NCBI GenBank assembly: GCA_003008705.1 | Contig: PDUO01000023.1 | Coordinates: 163,312-227,311, forward strand | Direction of reading: 5' to 3' | Length of the DNA stretch: 64,000 nt | Source: Pezicula radicicola | Taxonomy: Eukaryota > Ascomycota > Leotiomycetes > Helotiales > Dermateaceae | Shown here: piece by piece, positions 33,669-44,918 of the stretch | How positions within the stretch are numbered: the stretch's first letter is position 1 | How the letters are laid out: every line of letters begins with the position of its first letter | Position numbers and translations under genes: made by a program | Notes under the pieces: model-generated | The model's input: only the letters and a program-made list of their open reading frames with translations | What the model was told of the DNA's origin: nothing | Databases searched by the model: none

Positions 33669-36600
33669 ATGGGGTTCAACTCAGACTCATATCTTGCATA
33701 CAAGCGAGATACAAAGCATTTGCTGTACTGGCTGCTTCACGCGTCAAACAGCTTTATCAAGTCTTCATCTTCGCGACATTTGCCCGATACTGCACCCAAA
33801 AATGTGAACACAACGGGAACAACCACCGTGGCATCTCTGGTACCTATTGCGGAACTCATCGCGAAGCACATTAGTCCCATTCCATCAACTATTTATCGAT
33901 TATTCCAATCGGTAATTAAAGCAAGAACGGATTATCATGAAACGTTTCAGCAGATTGTGGCTAAAAAACCGGATGCAGAAATCGAAAGGAGTAATATTTC
34001 TCACAAGCACTTCATTGATGCTCTAACACGGGCTTTTGAGATCCTGGGAGGCGAAGTATGGGCTGCTGCGCAGAAGTCTGGAACCGAGCCCGGGCCAGAT
34101 GAGGACGCAGATGAAGTTATATTCGCTAATACCTTTTCCGCTCTCAATATCGACGATGAGTCTAGTGATGGGGATGACAGAGATGACACAGCTGAGGAAG
34201 CTTCTTCTGCACCAAGACGTCCTAGGAAGACGCCTGCGAAGAAAGGCAAGAAGGGTAAAAAAGGAAAGAAAGGCAAAGGAAAGGCGAAGCCAGTCAAGGA
34301 GGCCAACCTTGACGAAGTACCACTGGAAAGCTATCGCATTATTGACGATGAAAGTCGCCTCGTTACTGATTATCTGATGGCTGTGTACTCGCTTGTCAAA
34401 CAATGGATGGAGCTTCGAAGTTACGTGCAAGGTCTTTGGCACGAGGTCGCATACGGCGGCCTCAATAGCGCAGCAGCTGGCACCTTATCTAACATTGCTA
34501 TCTCAATGGTTAAGCAAACCCAGTCAGCAATCTTCGTCGATTTTCCCGGGCATGAGTCCTATGAAACAGTTATGAAGACCGTCACACGAGGGGATCCAGC
34601 CAAGGCCCAAGGCATGTTCTCTGTGACATTACATCAGGTCGAGACGAGCACCAGTGAAGTCAAGCAAGTTAAAGAAATGGATTTTGACGTCAAGGAGCAA
34701 TTTTTGACATACGCTTATTATGATCTGCTCGACTTCATAACCGACTTCCAGCAGTCTCGTAGTGGCAAACCCACCAAGTCAATGCTATCTCAAATTCGTA
34801 ACTGGGATCCTAACTTCAATCTCCAAAAAGCTACAGAAGAACAACGCATTAAATGGCGTCGGTCATACACAATCAACTGGTTATATGACTTGGTCAACCT
34901 CTTCTCGAGTATTGTCATCCAACGCATCAAAGTAAGAGGCCAACACATCATCCTTGAAACCGTGGACTGGTCTGTAAATGGACCGTGGCATAAACACCGA
35001 AGACTATTCGGCTTGAATGAGTTTGCTGGTGCTATTACCACTCTTGCAATGCAGAAGCCTGGGGCAGATATTCAACAGAAAATCCTCCCACATCATGTCC
35101 TTCAGCTCCAGTGCATCGTCGATTCTCTAACAGTCTCCCGTGGCTGGACGCTTAATACTCTCAGAGGCCATGTTCTTAGTCCACCTGCACGAGGATTCCG
35201 CCCCAGGCGGGACGTCGATCTCTTCCTAGACCGCGAAAATGAGAGAATAGGCCATGGATATTGCAGCGCCGTTGACATGTTGATCCAGTTTTTCGAGAGA
35301 GACGCTATGTTACACGGAGACCCAAATCGCCATCAGTCGCAGTCCGAATTGCTGAAAGAGTTTCAATATGAACTTGTGAACTTCCTTGGGGAATCTAAGT
35401 ACATGTCCGGCTTGACACATATTCCTCCATCCCGTTTCTCCAACACCAATTCGAATGGGCTATGGGAGTATTCGCCGTTTCTTTGTGGTGTTGGCTTGGG
35501 GGAAGCACTGGAGCTTGCTTACGGAATAAACTTCGTGATATGGGACAGAATGCCGGAACCGATGTGTGTCATACATCTGCATAATATGCTAGTACAGAGA
35601 GGCTATATTAGTCAACCAGTTGGGTAAGTGGCATCTTTAGCTCTGCGCCAACGAGTTACTGAATCTGGCTCTCACTTGATTTTGGTAACCTACTTGGGTA
35701 ACTCACTTGATTTGAGATATTTATGGAATTAAGCGAGCATGCTCCATTCAAGCTAACTTCCAGACTTTAGACTCTACGGAACCCTCGAGGAGTTATTTGC
35801 GAAAGAATTCTTCGCCGGTGGCAAAGTTCCCACCACTGACTTTGAGGCAGCCTTCATTGCCGTCGTCAACGAAACCGGATCTCGACGAGCGACTTTCAAA
35901 AGACGTACAGTCAGACGGGCCGGACTCCAGACAGCAGTAGACCTTCATGGATTACTGGATCTAAATGCGATGCGCTTCTTTAAACAGAAATCCTTTATTG
36001 CACTCTATCGCGAGGTAGACTGGGTTCCTGATCGGATTCCTGATGAAGAAGTTCGCGTAAAGTCTGCATTAGGCATGCTTCGTATTGGGCAGACAAAACT
36101 CGTAGCCAATCCAGCAACGGGAAAGAGAGTATTGGAAGAAACGCCACTAGTCCACCGGGCCAGGGCTGAAGGAATAGACGACGAGATGATGATTAAAGTG
36201 GCTACAGTGATACAAAGCAACGACCAGCCGATGGCGCAAGCCATGAAAGCTGTACTGCCCAAAGACTACGACAGCTCCAAGTATCCAGAATACAAGCATG
36301 GTCCCCAGGCTAAGAATAAAGGTATTTCTGACATTCGGGAGCTAATGGACACGCTCAAGATCGATATCGTTCAAGATATTTCGGGTACACTGCCTCTTTC
36401 CAGTTTAAATTACCTCTGGGTCACAGTACGCTTCATGTGGTTATTCGAACAATTCGAGGACGAACTAAAAAGCTTGCGTAACCCATCTTGGGTTCTTGCC
36501 TATGAGAAGGAACCTGTGATGATGCAAGAGAAGAGGGTATCGCTAACTGCCCTGGCGCTTGCTGGTGACGATGAAGAATGTTTGGAGGTAATGGCACGTA

Positions 36601-36725
36601 TGTTTCAAAATCCTCGAAGTGGGTTTCTGAATCATATCTATTGGGAAGACTTGAGCACTGGCATGGAAAAAAGTGATGCTCCTCAGTACCTTGACGAGTT
36701 AGGGGCTTCGTGTACTATGATGTAA
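33669..36725 (+). CDS. DUF6604 domain protein
   Basis: Exons 33669-35623 and 35771-36725 join to 969 aa. The 147-nt intron uses GTAAGT and a TTTAG acceptor; only this acceptor keeps the frame (PVG joined to LYGTLEELF). The start at MGFNSDSYLAYKRDTKHLLY was chosen because this is the canonical start of DUF6604; an upstream in-frame Met at 33648 adds seven residues. The N-terminal DUF6604 spans about 1-260, including the linker EVWAAAQKS. A Lys/Gly low-complexity stretch (PAKKGKKGKKGKKGKGKAKP, about 190-215) is likely disordered or nuclear-targeting. The rest is helical, with HNMLVQRGYISQPVG conserved in relatives and a final LGASCTMM. These fungal-specific proteins are common in accessory regions; the biochemical role is unknown. 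Apparently intact. Confidence 0.85.
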
Positions 36726-39203
36726 AATTTAGATTTGAGTTATTAACTTCGCTTGAGTAACTGACTTGATGTGAGTAACTAACTTGTCCTTGTGAAGCTT
36801 ATTTGTAAATAATGTAGTTTAAGTGCCCGATCTTTCAAATTCTTTTTCGTATCCGGCGAATGACTTGAAATGGCAAACACGGTACCGATAAGGGTGAATA
36901 AGGCGAGAGCCTCTGCGCTATTAACGTAATGATCTGATACGTCGGGAAGGCTAGTTTAACTTTCCATCCTTAAAGCTAGTATTTGAATACGATCCTCCTA
37001 TAAAATCGTGAGTACGAATTAAATATTCAAGGGCGCATTAATAACTCACGGGTTCTTCTGTGTTGAGCCCACTGAAGCTCCGATTTATGAGTTCTGCAAG
37101 CTTATCTTAGATATTTGTAAGCAGACATCGGGCGATAATAAGAGAAGACAACTTTATAACTTGATCGGCCTGCTAAGAAGGTGATATTAAGTGTCAATCG
37201 TCAATCTATGGCTCTAGCTCTCCTTGGGAATCTACCTAGTCGAGATCTCGGTCAGACTGTTTAGGAGTAGTAGGTTGTGAACTAAAACTATTACTTGCAG
37301 ATAGTAACTACACTTATAAAGCCATGTTGTCCTCATTAGAATCAGACACAAACTGTGATAGTAGTGGTATAACTAACTTGCTATAATATTTATCTCTAAA
37401 TAATATATTCTATATTTGTACTCTTGTTCATGCGTTCCTTTATCTTCTTAAATTACCTCAGACCAGAACCTTAAAAGCGTATTTCCTTCGCTTAAGTCAT
37501 ATGATAGGCCTCCTATACAATAGCTCGACAATTCAACAAGGACTTCCAGGTGCTTCACATCTCAGAAATGATATCAGACTTAAAACCTTTGTTTAAATAA
37601 TTTTCATAAGTAGTGGAATTGAGGTGTGTCTAATACAGTAATCATGTAACCTAGTGGTAGTCTATTTATCTTCCTTAAGCTCCCTTCCACCAAAAAGCCC
37701 ATTCTCGGGCTTATTAGCTCTTCACAAAACGAATCCCCTCTGTATACATTTTTTTTAGTTTACTATATAACCTGTCATAACATCATCATCCCAAAATATT
37801 ATCTCCTGTAGAACTGAACTCTGCTGGTCAAACTGGATTCTAGAATAAGTTAAGGATGGCAAACAATATAGGAGAGATACTCCCTACTTTCAGATCTTAG
37901 ATTCACCTACTGATATACTCTAGATACGGAACATTTCTTACTGACCGTCAGCTACCAGCTAAGGAAACATAAGCCTTCATGGTGGCTTTGTAATCAAACT
38001 GACCTCTGCTGGTCTCCATCGACGCCTTCATCTGGTTGTGGGATATGATCGACGATCACCACGTCATCCCATGTCTATTCATATACACAACAAACGTACC
38101 ATATAACTCTCCTTCCAAAGTCAAGATGGGTTACTAAATTTCAGCGACAACGATGTTTTGACTGGGAAGTCCCCAGTCAAAGCATCTATTATCTCAGACC
38201 CAATTGAACTTGCACAAGATGATTCTGAGAATGTACAATTTAAAGGGGCCCGGGTGTCTGGATTCGAAGGGAGATAAGATAGAGCATGATTCTAGTGAGG
38301 AGAGTACAGGTCCGCCGTATCTTGATAAACTTGGGGCTTCGTACACGCTTATATAAAACCGTCTAGTCTAAGCAATTGATTAGATTTGCGCAATGAATTT
38401 GCTGAAGCACCTCGTGTCGTTAGTTTGCACTAAGTACGTTCTTAGCAGAAGAAGAACCCCATTAAAGTGTAGATAGGATGTTCCACAAGTGAAATTCCAG
38501 AAGTTAGCCTAAAACCTCAAATTTACAAAAAGTTTTTTTTAATAGCGTGTTCTAATTATCGGAGGGTTTGTTTTACTCCTATATGGTTGTTAATTTATTT
38601 CTTCTTAGTGTAAGAGAACTTATAGCCGGATGCAGAATATAGAGGAGAGTAGGTCGCCTAAATTAAGCGAGTTGCTAAAAGTAGGCGACTTACTTAAACT
38701 AAGTTACCTGAATTAAGTCGCCTAAATCAACTTATTGTAAGTCATAAAACTTGGTTTCAATAACTCTATTTGATTTGACTAGTCTTACATAAAATCAAGA
38801 TCCACAAGCCATTTATCGCGCTTTCGATGTGACAGTTAATTTGTAGCGTAGCGGTGAAGGTTGTTCCTTTTCCCTTTGTCATTGAATTGCTTTCTTGCGG
38901 GGAATATCGGGTCTGAGCAAAGACGAGAAGCGTAGCTTGCTAACCGGATACGTACGAGAAATAAGCGAGCTACCTGCTGATTGGCAGTACCAAAAAGCTT
39001 ACGAACGGTCTTTACGCTATGCTGCTCTAGGTAACCCGGACTAGCGCTTCCCCAGACTCCAGAACAGGTAACTCTAACCCCTGGGTCGGTTACCCTCGGG
39101 GAGCTACGACGACCTACTCCTCACGAAGACGTAAATTGAACTTTGTATCCATTCTTCCTTCACGACTTCTCTTCTACTATCAACAAATACATCCACAAAC
39201 AAT
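36726..39203. other. AT-rich accessory intergenic region with a DUF6604 remnant
   Basis: 2.5 kb of low-GC sequence, stop-rich in all frames. It starts with two direct copies of GAGTAACTNACTTG (36754 and 36772). It contains the tail of a second DUF6604 copy (about 38200-38356). At 38650-38745 lies a cluster of direct and inverted GTCGCCTAAAT / AGGCGACTTA motifs. No intact gene seen. Confidence 0.5.
38210..38356 (+). pseudogene. 3' remnant of a second DUF6604 gene
   Basis: The frame ending at 38356 reads LDSKGDKIEHDSSEES, then TGPPYLDKLGASYTLI and stop. The intact neighbour ends DAPQYLDELGASCTMM and stop, and nucleotides match over the last 45 bases apart from scattered changes. Upstream sequence has decayed to a stop-rich AT-rich state, so only the tail is recognisable. 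Left boundary approximate. Confidence 0.6.
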
Positions 39204-40623
39204 ATGTCGAGTAATTCAGATGTCCCAGGAGGCGAATATATCGAGCTCTCTAATGCGACAAATCCAAGTCTCCAAACTACGGCAGATCACAAGATAAAGC
39301 TCCAAGAAGCCCCAATAGAGAAGCCAGGCCCTGGAGAAGTCCTTCTCCATGTAAAATGCACCGGAATATGCGGGTATGTTGGTTGTTACCTCTACAGTTT
39401 TTCTGTCGCAAGATCAACACTTTTTGAGTATCAGTACTGATTGCTGTCTAGATCAGACATACATATGTGGAAACATGGCGGGATCGGTAGTATGAGAGTA
39501 GAAGGCGATTGTATCCTCGGCCATGAATCAGCCGGTATTGTTATCTCCACTGGTCCTGGTGTCACCGACTTGAAACCAGGTGATCGTGTCGCAGTAGAAC
39601 CTCAGATCCCTTGCAACACCTGCTTTTCGTGCTCAAGTGGACGTTATAACTTGTGCCCTAATGTCAAGTTCTCGAGTGTTTACCCTTATCATGGAACTCT
39701 GCAGCGATTCAAGGTGCATCCTGCGAGATGGGTTTATAAGTATGTTCCATCTTTGCTGTGCTCATCGAAGCGAGGTGACGAAGAAAAGAAATATTCAATA
39801 TGTAGAAATGTGCTAATATTCGGGGAATAGGATTCCTGATGAGATGACTTATGCCCAAGGCGCCCTTCTGGAACCTCTTTCCGTAATTCTCCACGCCCTT
39901 TCACGCACCCATCTCTCTCTTGGCCGACCAGCTTTGGTTTGCGGCGCAGGTCCTATTGGTCTCATCGCTCTAGCAGCAGCAAGAGCATCTGGTGCTCACC
40001 CACTCGTAATCACAGATCTCGAACCAAAACGTCTTGCTTTTGCCAAAAAATTTGTGCCATCGGTGATCACATACCAGATTAAACGGGACCTCGATGCAAA
40101 AAGTAATGCGGACGAAATTAGAAAACTATTTGGGACAGATCCAGCAAATGAATATAATGCGCCGGCTACAGTGTTAGAATGTACTGGCGTGGAGAGCTCT
40201 GTCTGTACGGGTGCTTATGTGGTCAGACGCGGTGGTGACTTGATGGTTATTGGGGTTTCGAGCAAGGATCTGATGAGCAATCTTCCTTTCATGCGTATCA
40301 GTCTTTCAGAGGTAGGTTTCTCCATTTTCAATTATCTCTCCCCGTTCTTCAAAGTCGTGTGGGAAGTGAATGCCTAAACGGGAATATAGGTCAACCTGAA
40401 ATTTATCAATCGATACACCGACACCTGGCCGGCCGGCATCAATGCGTTGGCGAGTGGAGTCCTCAATTTGGATATGCTGGTTACTCATACATTCCCGCTT
40501 GAGAAGGCGGTGGATGCTATGGAGCTATGTGCAGATGTTAGTAAGGGAAGTATCAAAGTACAAATCGTGGATGCTGTGAATATATTAGCGAGCAATGAGG
40601 GAGAGAGACTGGAGAAGTTGTAG
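39204..40623 (+). CDS. zinc-dependent polyol dehydrogenase (L-arabinitol 4-/sorbitol dehydrogenase type)
   Basis: Exons 39204-39373, 39452-39739, 39831-40311 and 40390-40623 join to 390 aa. It is a medium-chain dehydrogenase. The catalytic-zinc region is CTGICGSDIHMWKHGGIG (Cys joined across intron 1), GHESAG holds the conserved His-Glu pair, and the structural-zinc loop is CNTCFSCSSGRYNLC (four Cys). The nucleotide fold is VCGAGPIGLIALAAARASGA, with VITDLEPKRLAFAK giving an Asp at the end of strand 2, which indicates NAD+ rather than NADP+. VLECTGVESSV and NRYTDTWPAGINAL are typical of the L-arabinitol/xylitol/sorbitol group. It oxidises sugar alcohols to ketoses in pentose/hexitol use. The same-strand sugar transporter just downstream supports a catabolic role. 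Intact. Confidence 0.9.
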
Positions 40624-41146
40624 CCGCTTTGCAACGATTTTTTAAGGCCGATCACTGGTGTTTGAAAAAAAAAAAAAAACTTGAGGGTTCCTTTCGAGTT
40701 TTATCCACCGCATTATCCCGTACTCATTCCCGTGCGACTTTTCCTTGTCAAGTTGAGAGGGGCCGATGCAAGTGCAGGGTATCTATGCGGGGAAGTTCAC
40801 ATCTCGGCAATTGGTGGCTCGGCTTGCCGCAATGAGCGTTATGGGACAAGTTCGTTGAGCAAAAATGAATAATTCTAGCACTGTTCCTCAACATGGCCCA
40901 CTCTACAGAGTCGTAATATGACATGTTTTCTCCATCTATCTCCATTTATCTAGTCGCCTACTTTCTCCATGGGGTGAGAACGATCCCGCAATGTTGATAC
41001 AAGCTAGCTCAGTTGCCATGGCTAGAGAGATTGTTCAGTATAAAAGTAGTACATCCCCCTCGTTTTCAATTCTCGAGTGTTTATGGTAGACTTTCTGTTC
41101 TCCTTTCTCTGTATTAGCATCCTTTGAGAATACCTATCCCGTTGCA
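40624..41146. other. intergenic between polyol dehydrogenase and transporter
   Basis: Contains a 14-base A-run near 40665 and a TATA element at 41039. No gene seen. Confidence 0.5.
41039..41046 (+). promoter_or_regulatory. TATA box upstream of sugar transporter
   Basis: TATAAAAG 108 bases before the transporter start codon, on the same strand. Confidence 0.4.
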
Positions 41147-43130
41147 ATGACGCAAGATAGCCCCTTCGACCTCGAGGGCATGAGTGCCGTTCGAAGGCGT
41201 CAAATCTCCCAAAAGAAAAACCGCTTTGAAACAATCTGGTCCAACAAGAAAATCGTCTTCATCGCACTCTTCGCCTCGTAAGTTCTCCTCCTCCAAGATT
41301 CCCTTCCTTACTTCTCGCTAACACGTTACCCCAGATTCGGCGGCTTCGAATATGGATACCAACAAGGTGTCCTCGGCCAATCCCTCGTCATGTACAAATT
41401 CAAACAAACCTTCCCTCACATCATCGCCTCTTCCAGTGCTACAGGATGGCTTACATCAATCTTACAATTGGGAGGTTGGATTGGTGCTTTATCTGCTGGT
41501 GTTTTTGGAGAGGTCTTCAGTAGGAAACACACTATGTTTTCTGGATGTTGTTGGGTTATTTTGGGGAGTTATATGTATACTGGTGCGAGTGCTGAGACTT
41601 CTGGACTTTTGTATGCTGGGAGATTCTTTACTGGGTTGGGGGTGGGGACTTTTAGTGGTGTTGGGTGAGTATTTTGCATTTCATTTATTCTTGAAGAGGA
41701 AGAGGGGATGGATGGAACTAATGGATGAAAAATAGGCCATTATACAACGCCGAACTAGCGCCTCCCGAAATCCGCGGAACTCTTGTATCATTCTATCAAT
41801 TTGCAACTATCTTGGGTATTATGTCCTCTTTCTGGATCGGCTACGGTAGCAACTACATCGGCGGCACAGGATCGACTCAAACCAGTCTAGCCTGGCGTCT
41901 CCCCACAATAATTCAAGGAATCCCCGCTGTTTGTCTAGCCCTCGGAATCTGGTTCATGCCGTACTCACCCCGGTGGCTCGTAAAAGCAGGACGAGATGAC
42001 GAAGCCAAAAAGACACTCTCCTACCTCCGAAACCTCCCCCTCGATCACGAACTTGTACAAATAGAATACCTCGAAATAAAAGCCGAAGCACTCTTCGAAA
42101 AAAGAGCATTCCAAAAAGCATTCCCAAAATTGGCGGAAAGAGAAAATACTAGTATTTGGATGAGAGAGTTTGCTCAATATGCTAATTGTTTCCGGACTAA
42201 GGATAATTTTAAGAGGGTTGCTACTGCGGGTTTGGTTATGTTTTTTCAGCAGTGGAGTGGTATTGATGCTATTATTTATTATGCTACCAATGTTTTTGTT
42301 AGTTTGGGGTTGTCGAGTGTTACTGTTGCTATGCTTGCTACTGGGGTTACGGGTGTGGTGTTCTTCGTTAGTACGCTGCCTGCTATGGTAAGATCTCCAC
42401 TCTATTTTCATTTATACTCAGTACTTACTAATGGTATTTCAGGTTGTTATCGATAAAATCGGTAGAAAGCCAATGCTTCTTGTTGGTTCAGCTGTTATGT
42501 GGCTCTCAATGGTTATCGTGGGTATCATCGTAGCCAAATTCCGCCACGACTGGCCCTCACATGAGGTTGCAGGCTGGGTAGCCGTCGGTAAGTTTAGAGA
42601 TCTCGCTTAATCCCACCATTTCCCAGACAGAACATCCGAACTAACTCCTCAAACTAGCATTCATCTGGGTCTACATAGCCGGCTTTGGAGCAACCTGGGG
42701 TCCCGTATCCTGGACGCTCGTCTCCGAAATCTTCCCCCTCTCAATCCGAGCAAAGGGAGCATCAATAGGAGCCTCCAGCAACTGGATGAACAATTTCATA
42801 ATCGCATTTATCGTACCACCCATGTTCAAATCTTGGGCTTGGGGAACTTATATATTTTTCAGTGTTTGGCTTGCGATAGGTTTTGTTTGGGTTTGGTGGT
42901 GGTTACCGGAGACTAAGAATCGGACTCTGGAGGAGATGGATCGTGTTTTTGGGAGTCGCGAGGGTGAGGCTGATGCTAAGTTGTTGGAGGAGGCGCAGAG
43001 GGAGGTGGGGTTGATGGCTGTTTTGTTTCCTGAGGGGGAGGGTAAAGAGGATATTGAGAATGGGAATAGTAATGGAAGTGGGGAGAAGAAGGGTGGGTTG
43101 GATGTTGGGAACGAGGAGGTTGAGGGGTAA
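41147..43130 (+). CDS. MFS sugar transporter
   Basis: Exons 41147-41277, 41335-41664, 41736-42387, 42443-42587 and 42658-43130 join to 576 aa. It has twelve-helix major-facilitator architecture. Sugar-porter signatures are FEYGYQQGVLG in helix 1, the GR..G motif AGRFFTGLGVGTFSGVG (split by intron 2), APPEIRGTLVSFYQFATILG, the PYSPRWLVKAGR motif (PESPRWL-type) after helix 6, QQWSGIDAIIYYATNVFVSL in helix 7, DKIGRKPML, and the PETKNRTLEEMDRVFG signature after helix 12. The N-terminus is cytosolic and the C-terminal 60 residues are Glu/Gly-rich. A plasma-membrane H+-coupled importer is likely; the sugar cannot be told. Co-oriented with the polyol dehydrogenase upstream and the class II aldolase downstream, suggesting one catabolic pathway. 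Intact. Confidence 0.92.
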
Positions 43131-43588
43131 TGGTGAGGTGGGATTTGGTAGGTGTTATGGTAACGACTCTATGTTTTTTTAGACTATGTTCCTTAAGATG
43201 ACTATTATTAAACGCCCATTTATTTTTTCTACAAAGTAGACTGCTTTTGGCCTGCAGCGCGAAGGATAATAGAATCAATAACTAATAATTCTTTTGACAT
43301 GTCAAAACACTGTGGCCAATGTTTCCCAAGGGCATCTGACAAATAATAAAGTTGAAATACCTCTAGTTCCCCCTGATTTTGCAGCCCTATCAGCTTAAGG
43401 AGGATCGTTATCTTGCATAGAGTTGGATGCAGATATTCGGATATTCACGAAATTTCTCGCGAATTGCCGTGAGAAAATCGCTTATATATACCACAGCGTT
43501 GTCGTTGGTAATTCCACCAACCTCAGGTATAACTTACTCCTTTTCAAGTTCTGCTCTTTTATTTTTATTTTCACATACGCCTAACACT
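43131..43588. other. intergenic
   Basis: 3' region of the transporter and promoter of the aldolase gene. A TATATATA stretch at about 43482 is a possible core promoter. No gene seen. Confidence 0.4.
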
Positions 43589-44648
43589 ATGTCTCCGTCG
43601 CAAACTGACACCGAGCCGCCTAAGATAGTTGAGAAGAAACGAGTCGTCATTTCAGGCGATCGACCTAAACCACCAACCTTTAGCGACAAGTATGAAGAAC
43701 GGGCTTTCCTTAAAAGGGAGATTGGCATTGGCATACAGAATTTTTGCTAGATATGGTTTTGATTATGGAACTTCTGGGCATATCACTGTCAAAGTTAGTT
43801 GACCTTCCTCAAATTTTATTCCGAAAAATTAGAGTAGATGTTAAGTTTAAGGTACTGATACCAAGAAACAGGATCCTGTAGATACAACCTGCTTCTGGGT
43901 TAATCCACTCGGCGAAGACTGGAAGACCCTCAAAGCTAGCGATCTTCTTCTCGTAAATTCTGAGGGACAGATCGTTGAGGGTGGACCAGTGCGTTTTCTA
44001 CAGACAGCTGCTTTCATGATTCATCATGCAGGTATATTTTCTTATCTGTATCGTTGTAATTACGCTGATTTTTTGTCTTATTAGTACACGTGGCTCGACC
44101 AGATATAATCGCAGTAGCACATTCCCACACAACATACGCAAAAGCCTTCTCAGCGCTTGGAAAACAGTTAGACACAATCACACAAGACTTCTGTGTTTTC
44201 CATGGCGTTAGTTCATGACCAACCAATCCACTAATCCACCAATCCACCCCTTAATTTACCTCATATCGAGCTAACACCGTAATCATAGGATCATACCATC
44301 GAAAAGAGTTTCACAGGTGCAGCTATGACGCAAGAACCTGGTGAAGCGATCGCTGAACAATTAGGCCCAAACAAACTCATTATTCTTCAGAATCATGGGA
44401 TTTTGACAGTGGGAAAATCGTTGGAATCGGCAGTTTGGTGGTTTATTGCTGCTGAGAATGCTTGTCAGGTTCAACTTTTGGCTGATGCTGCTGCTGCTGG
44501 TAGAGGCCAACAAACATTTACTGTTGATGAGATAGAAGCGAGACGCTCTCATGATGCGGTGGGGTCGGAAAGTGTGGGGTGGCATAATGGGAGAGTTGTT
44601 TTTTTGAGACAGATTTCTGAGGATGGTGGTAATGAGTATGAGCTTTAG
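43589..44648 (+). pseudogene. class II aldolase/adducin-domain protein with a 1-nt frameshift
   Basis: Exons 43589-43793, 43872-44031, 44085-44206 and 44289-44648. Exon 1 starts MSPSQTDTEPPKIVEKKRVV and reads to AFLK. The downstream part RLALAYRIFARYGFDYGTSG, HITVK lies one frame over. The shift maps to the AAAA run at 43712-43715; with one A fewer the exons sum to 281 codons and match the family. Metal-binding histidines of the aldolase II fold are present (AHSHTTYAKAF and QNHGILTVG). These domains cleave sugar phosphates or bind actin-like partners; fungal stand-alone copies are mostly uncharacterised. The frameshift could be a real null allele or a homopolymer sequencing error. Same strand as the transporter and dehydrogenase. 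Confidence 0.8.
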
Positions 44649-44918
44649 ACTTATATAGGTGGCAATTGTCAGCGAAGTTGAATTTCTACCTATATATGAT
44701 GGTAGCTACGAGCCGGATATTAATGGAGGCCTTCTTTACTTTAAAGGCTATTATTTATGGATATTTACTTATATCAGTAATCACATTTACTTCCTACATG
44801 GCAGAGAATAGAGTAAAATACCCAAGGGTACATTATACATCATTTGCTGTTCAAGAAAACAATAAAACGAGCAAACGATTCGGGATACCTAGTAACTTTG
44901 AGCACTTTCACACTAACA

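Noticed and set aside
35624..35770. Two separate genes at 33.7-35.6 and 36.0-36.7 kb
   Set aside because: A GTAAGT..TTTAG intron joins them in frame (PVG to LYGTLEELF), giving one DUF6604 gene of 969 aa.
40665..40679. Poly-A run as a retroposon tail
   Set aside because: No target-site duplication or retroposed sequence next to it; a simple homopolymer.
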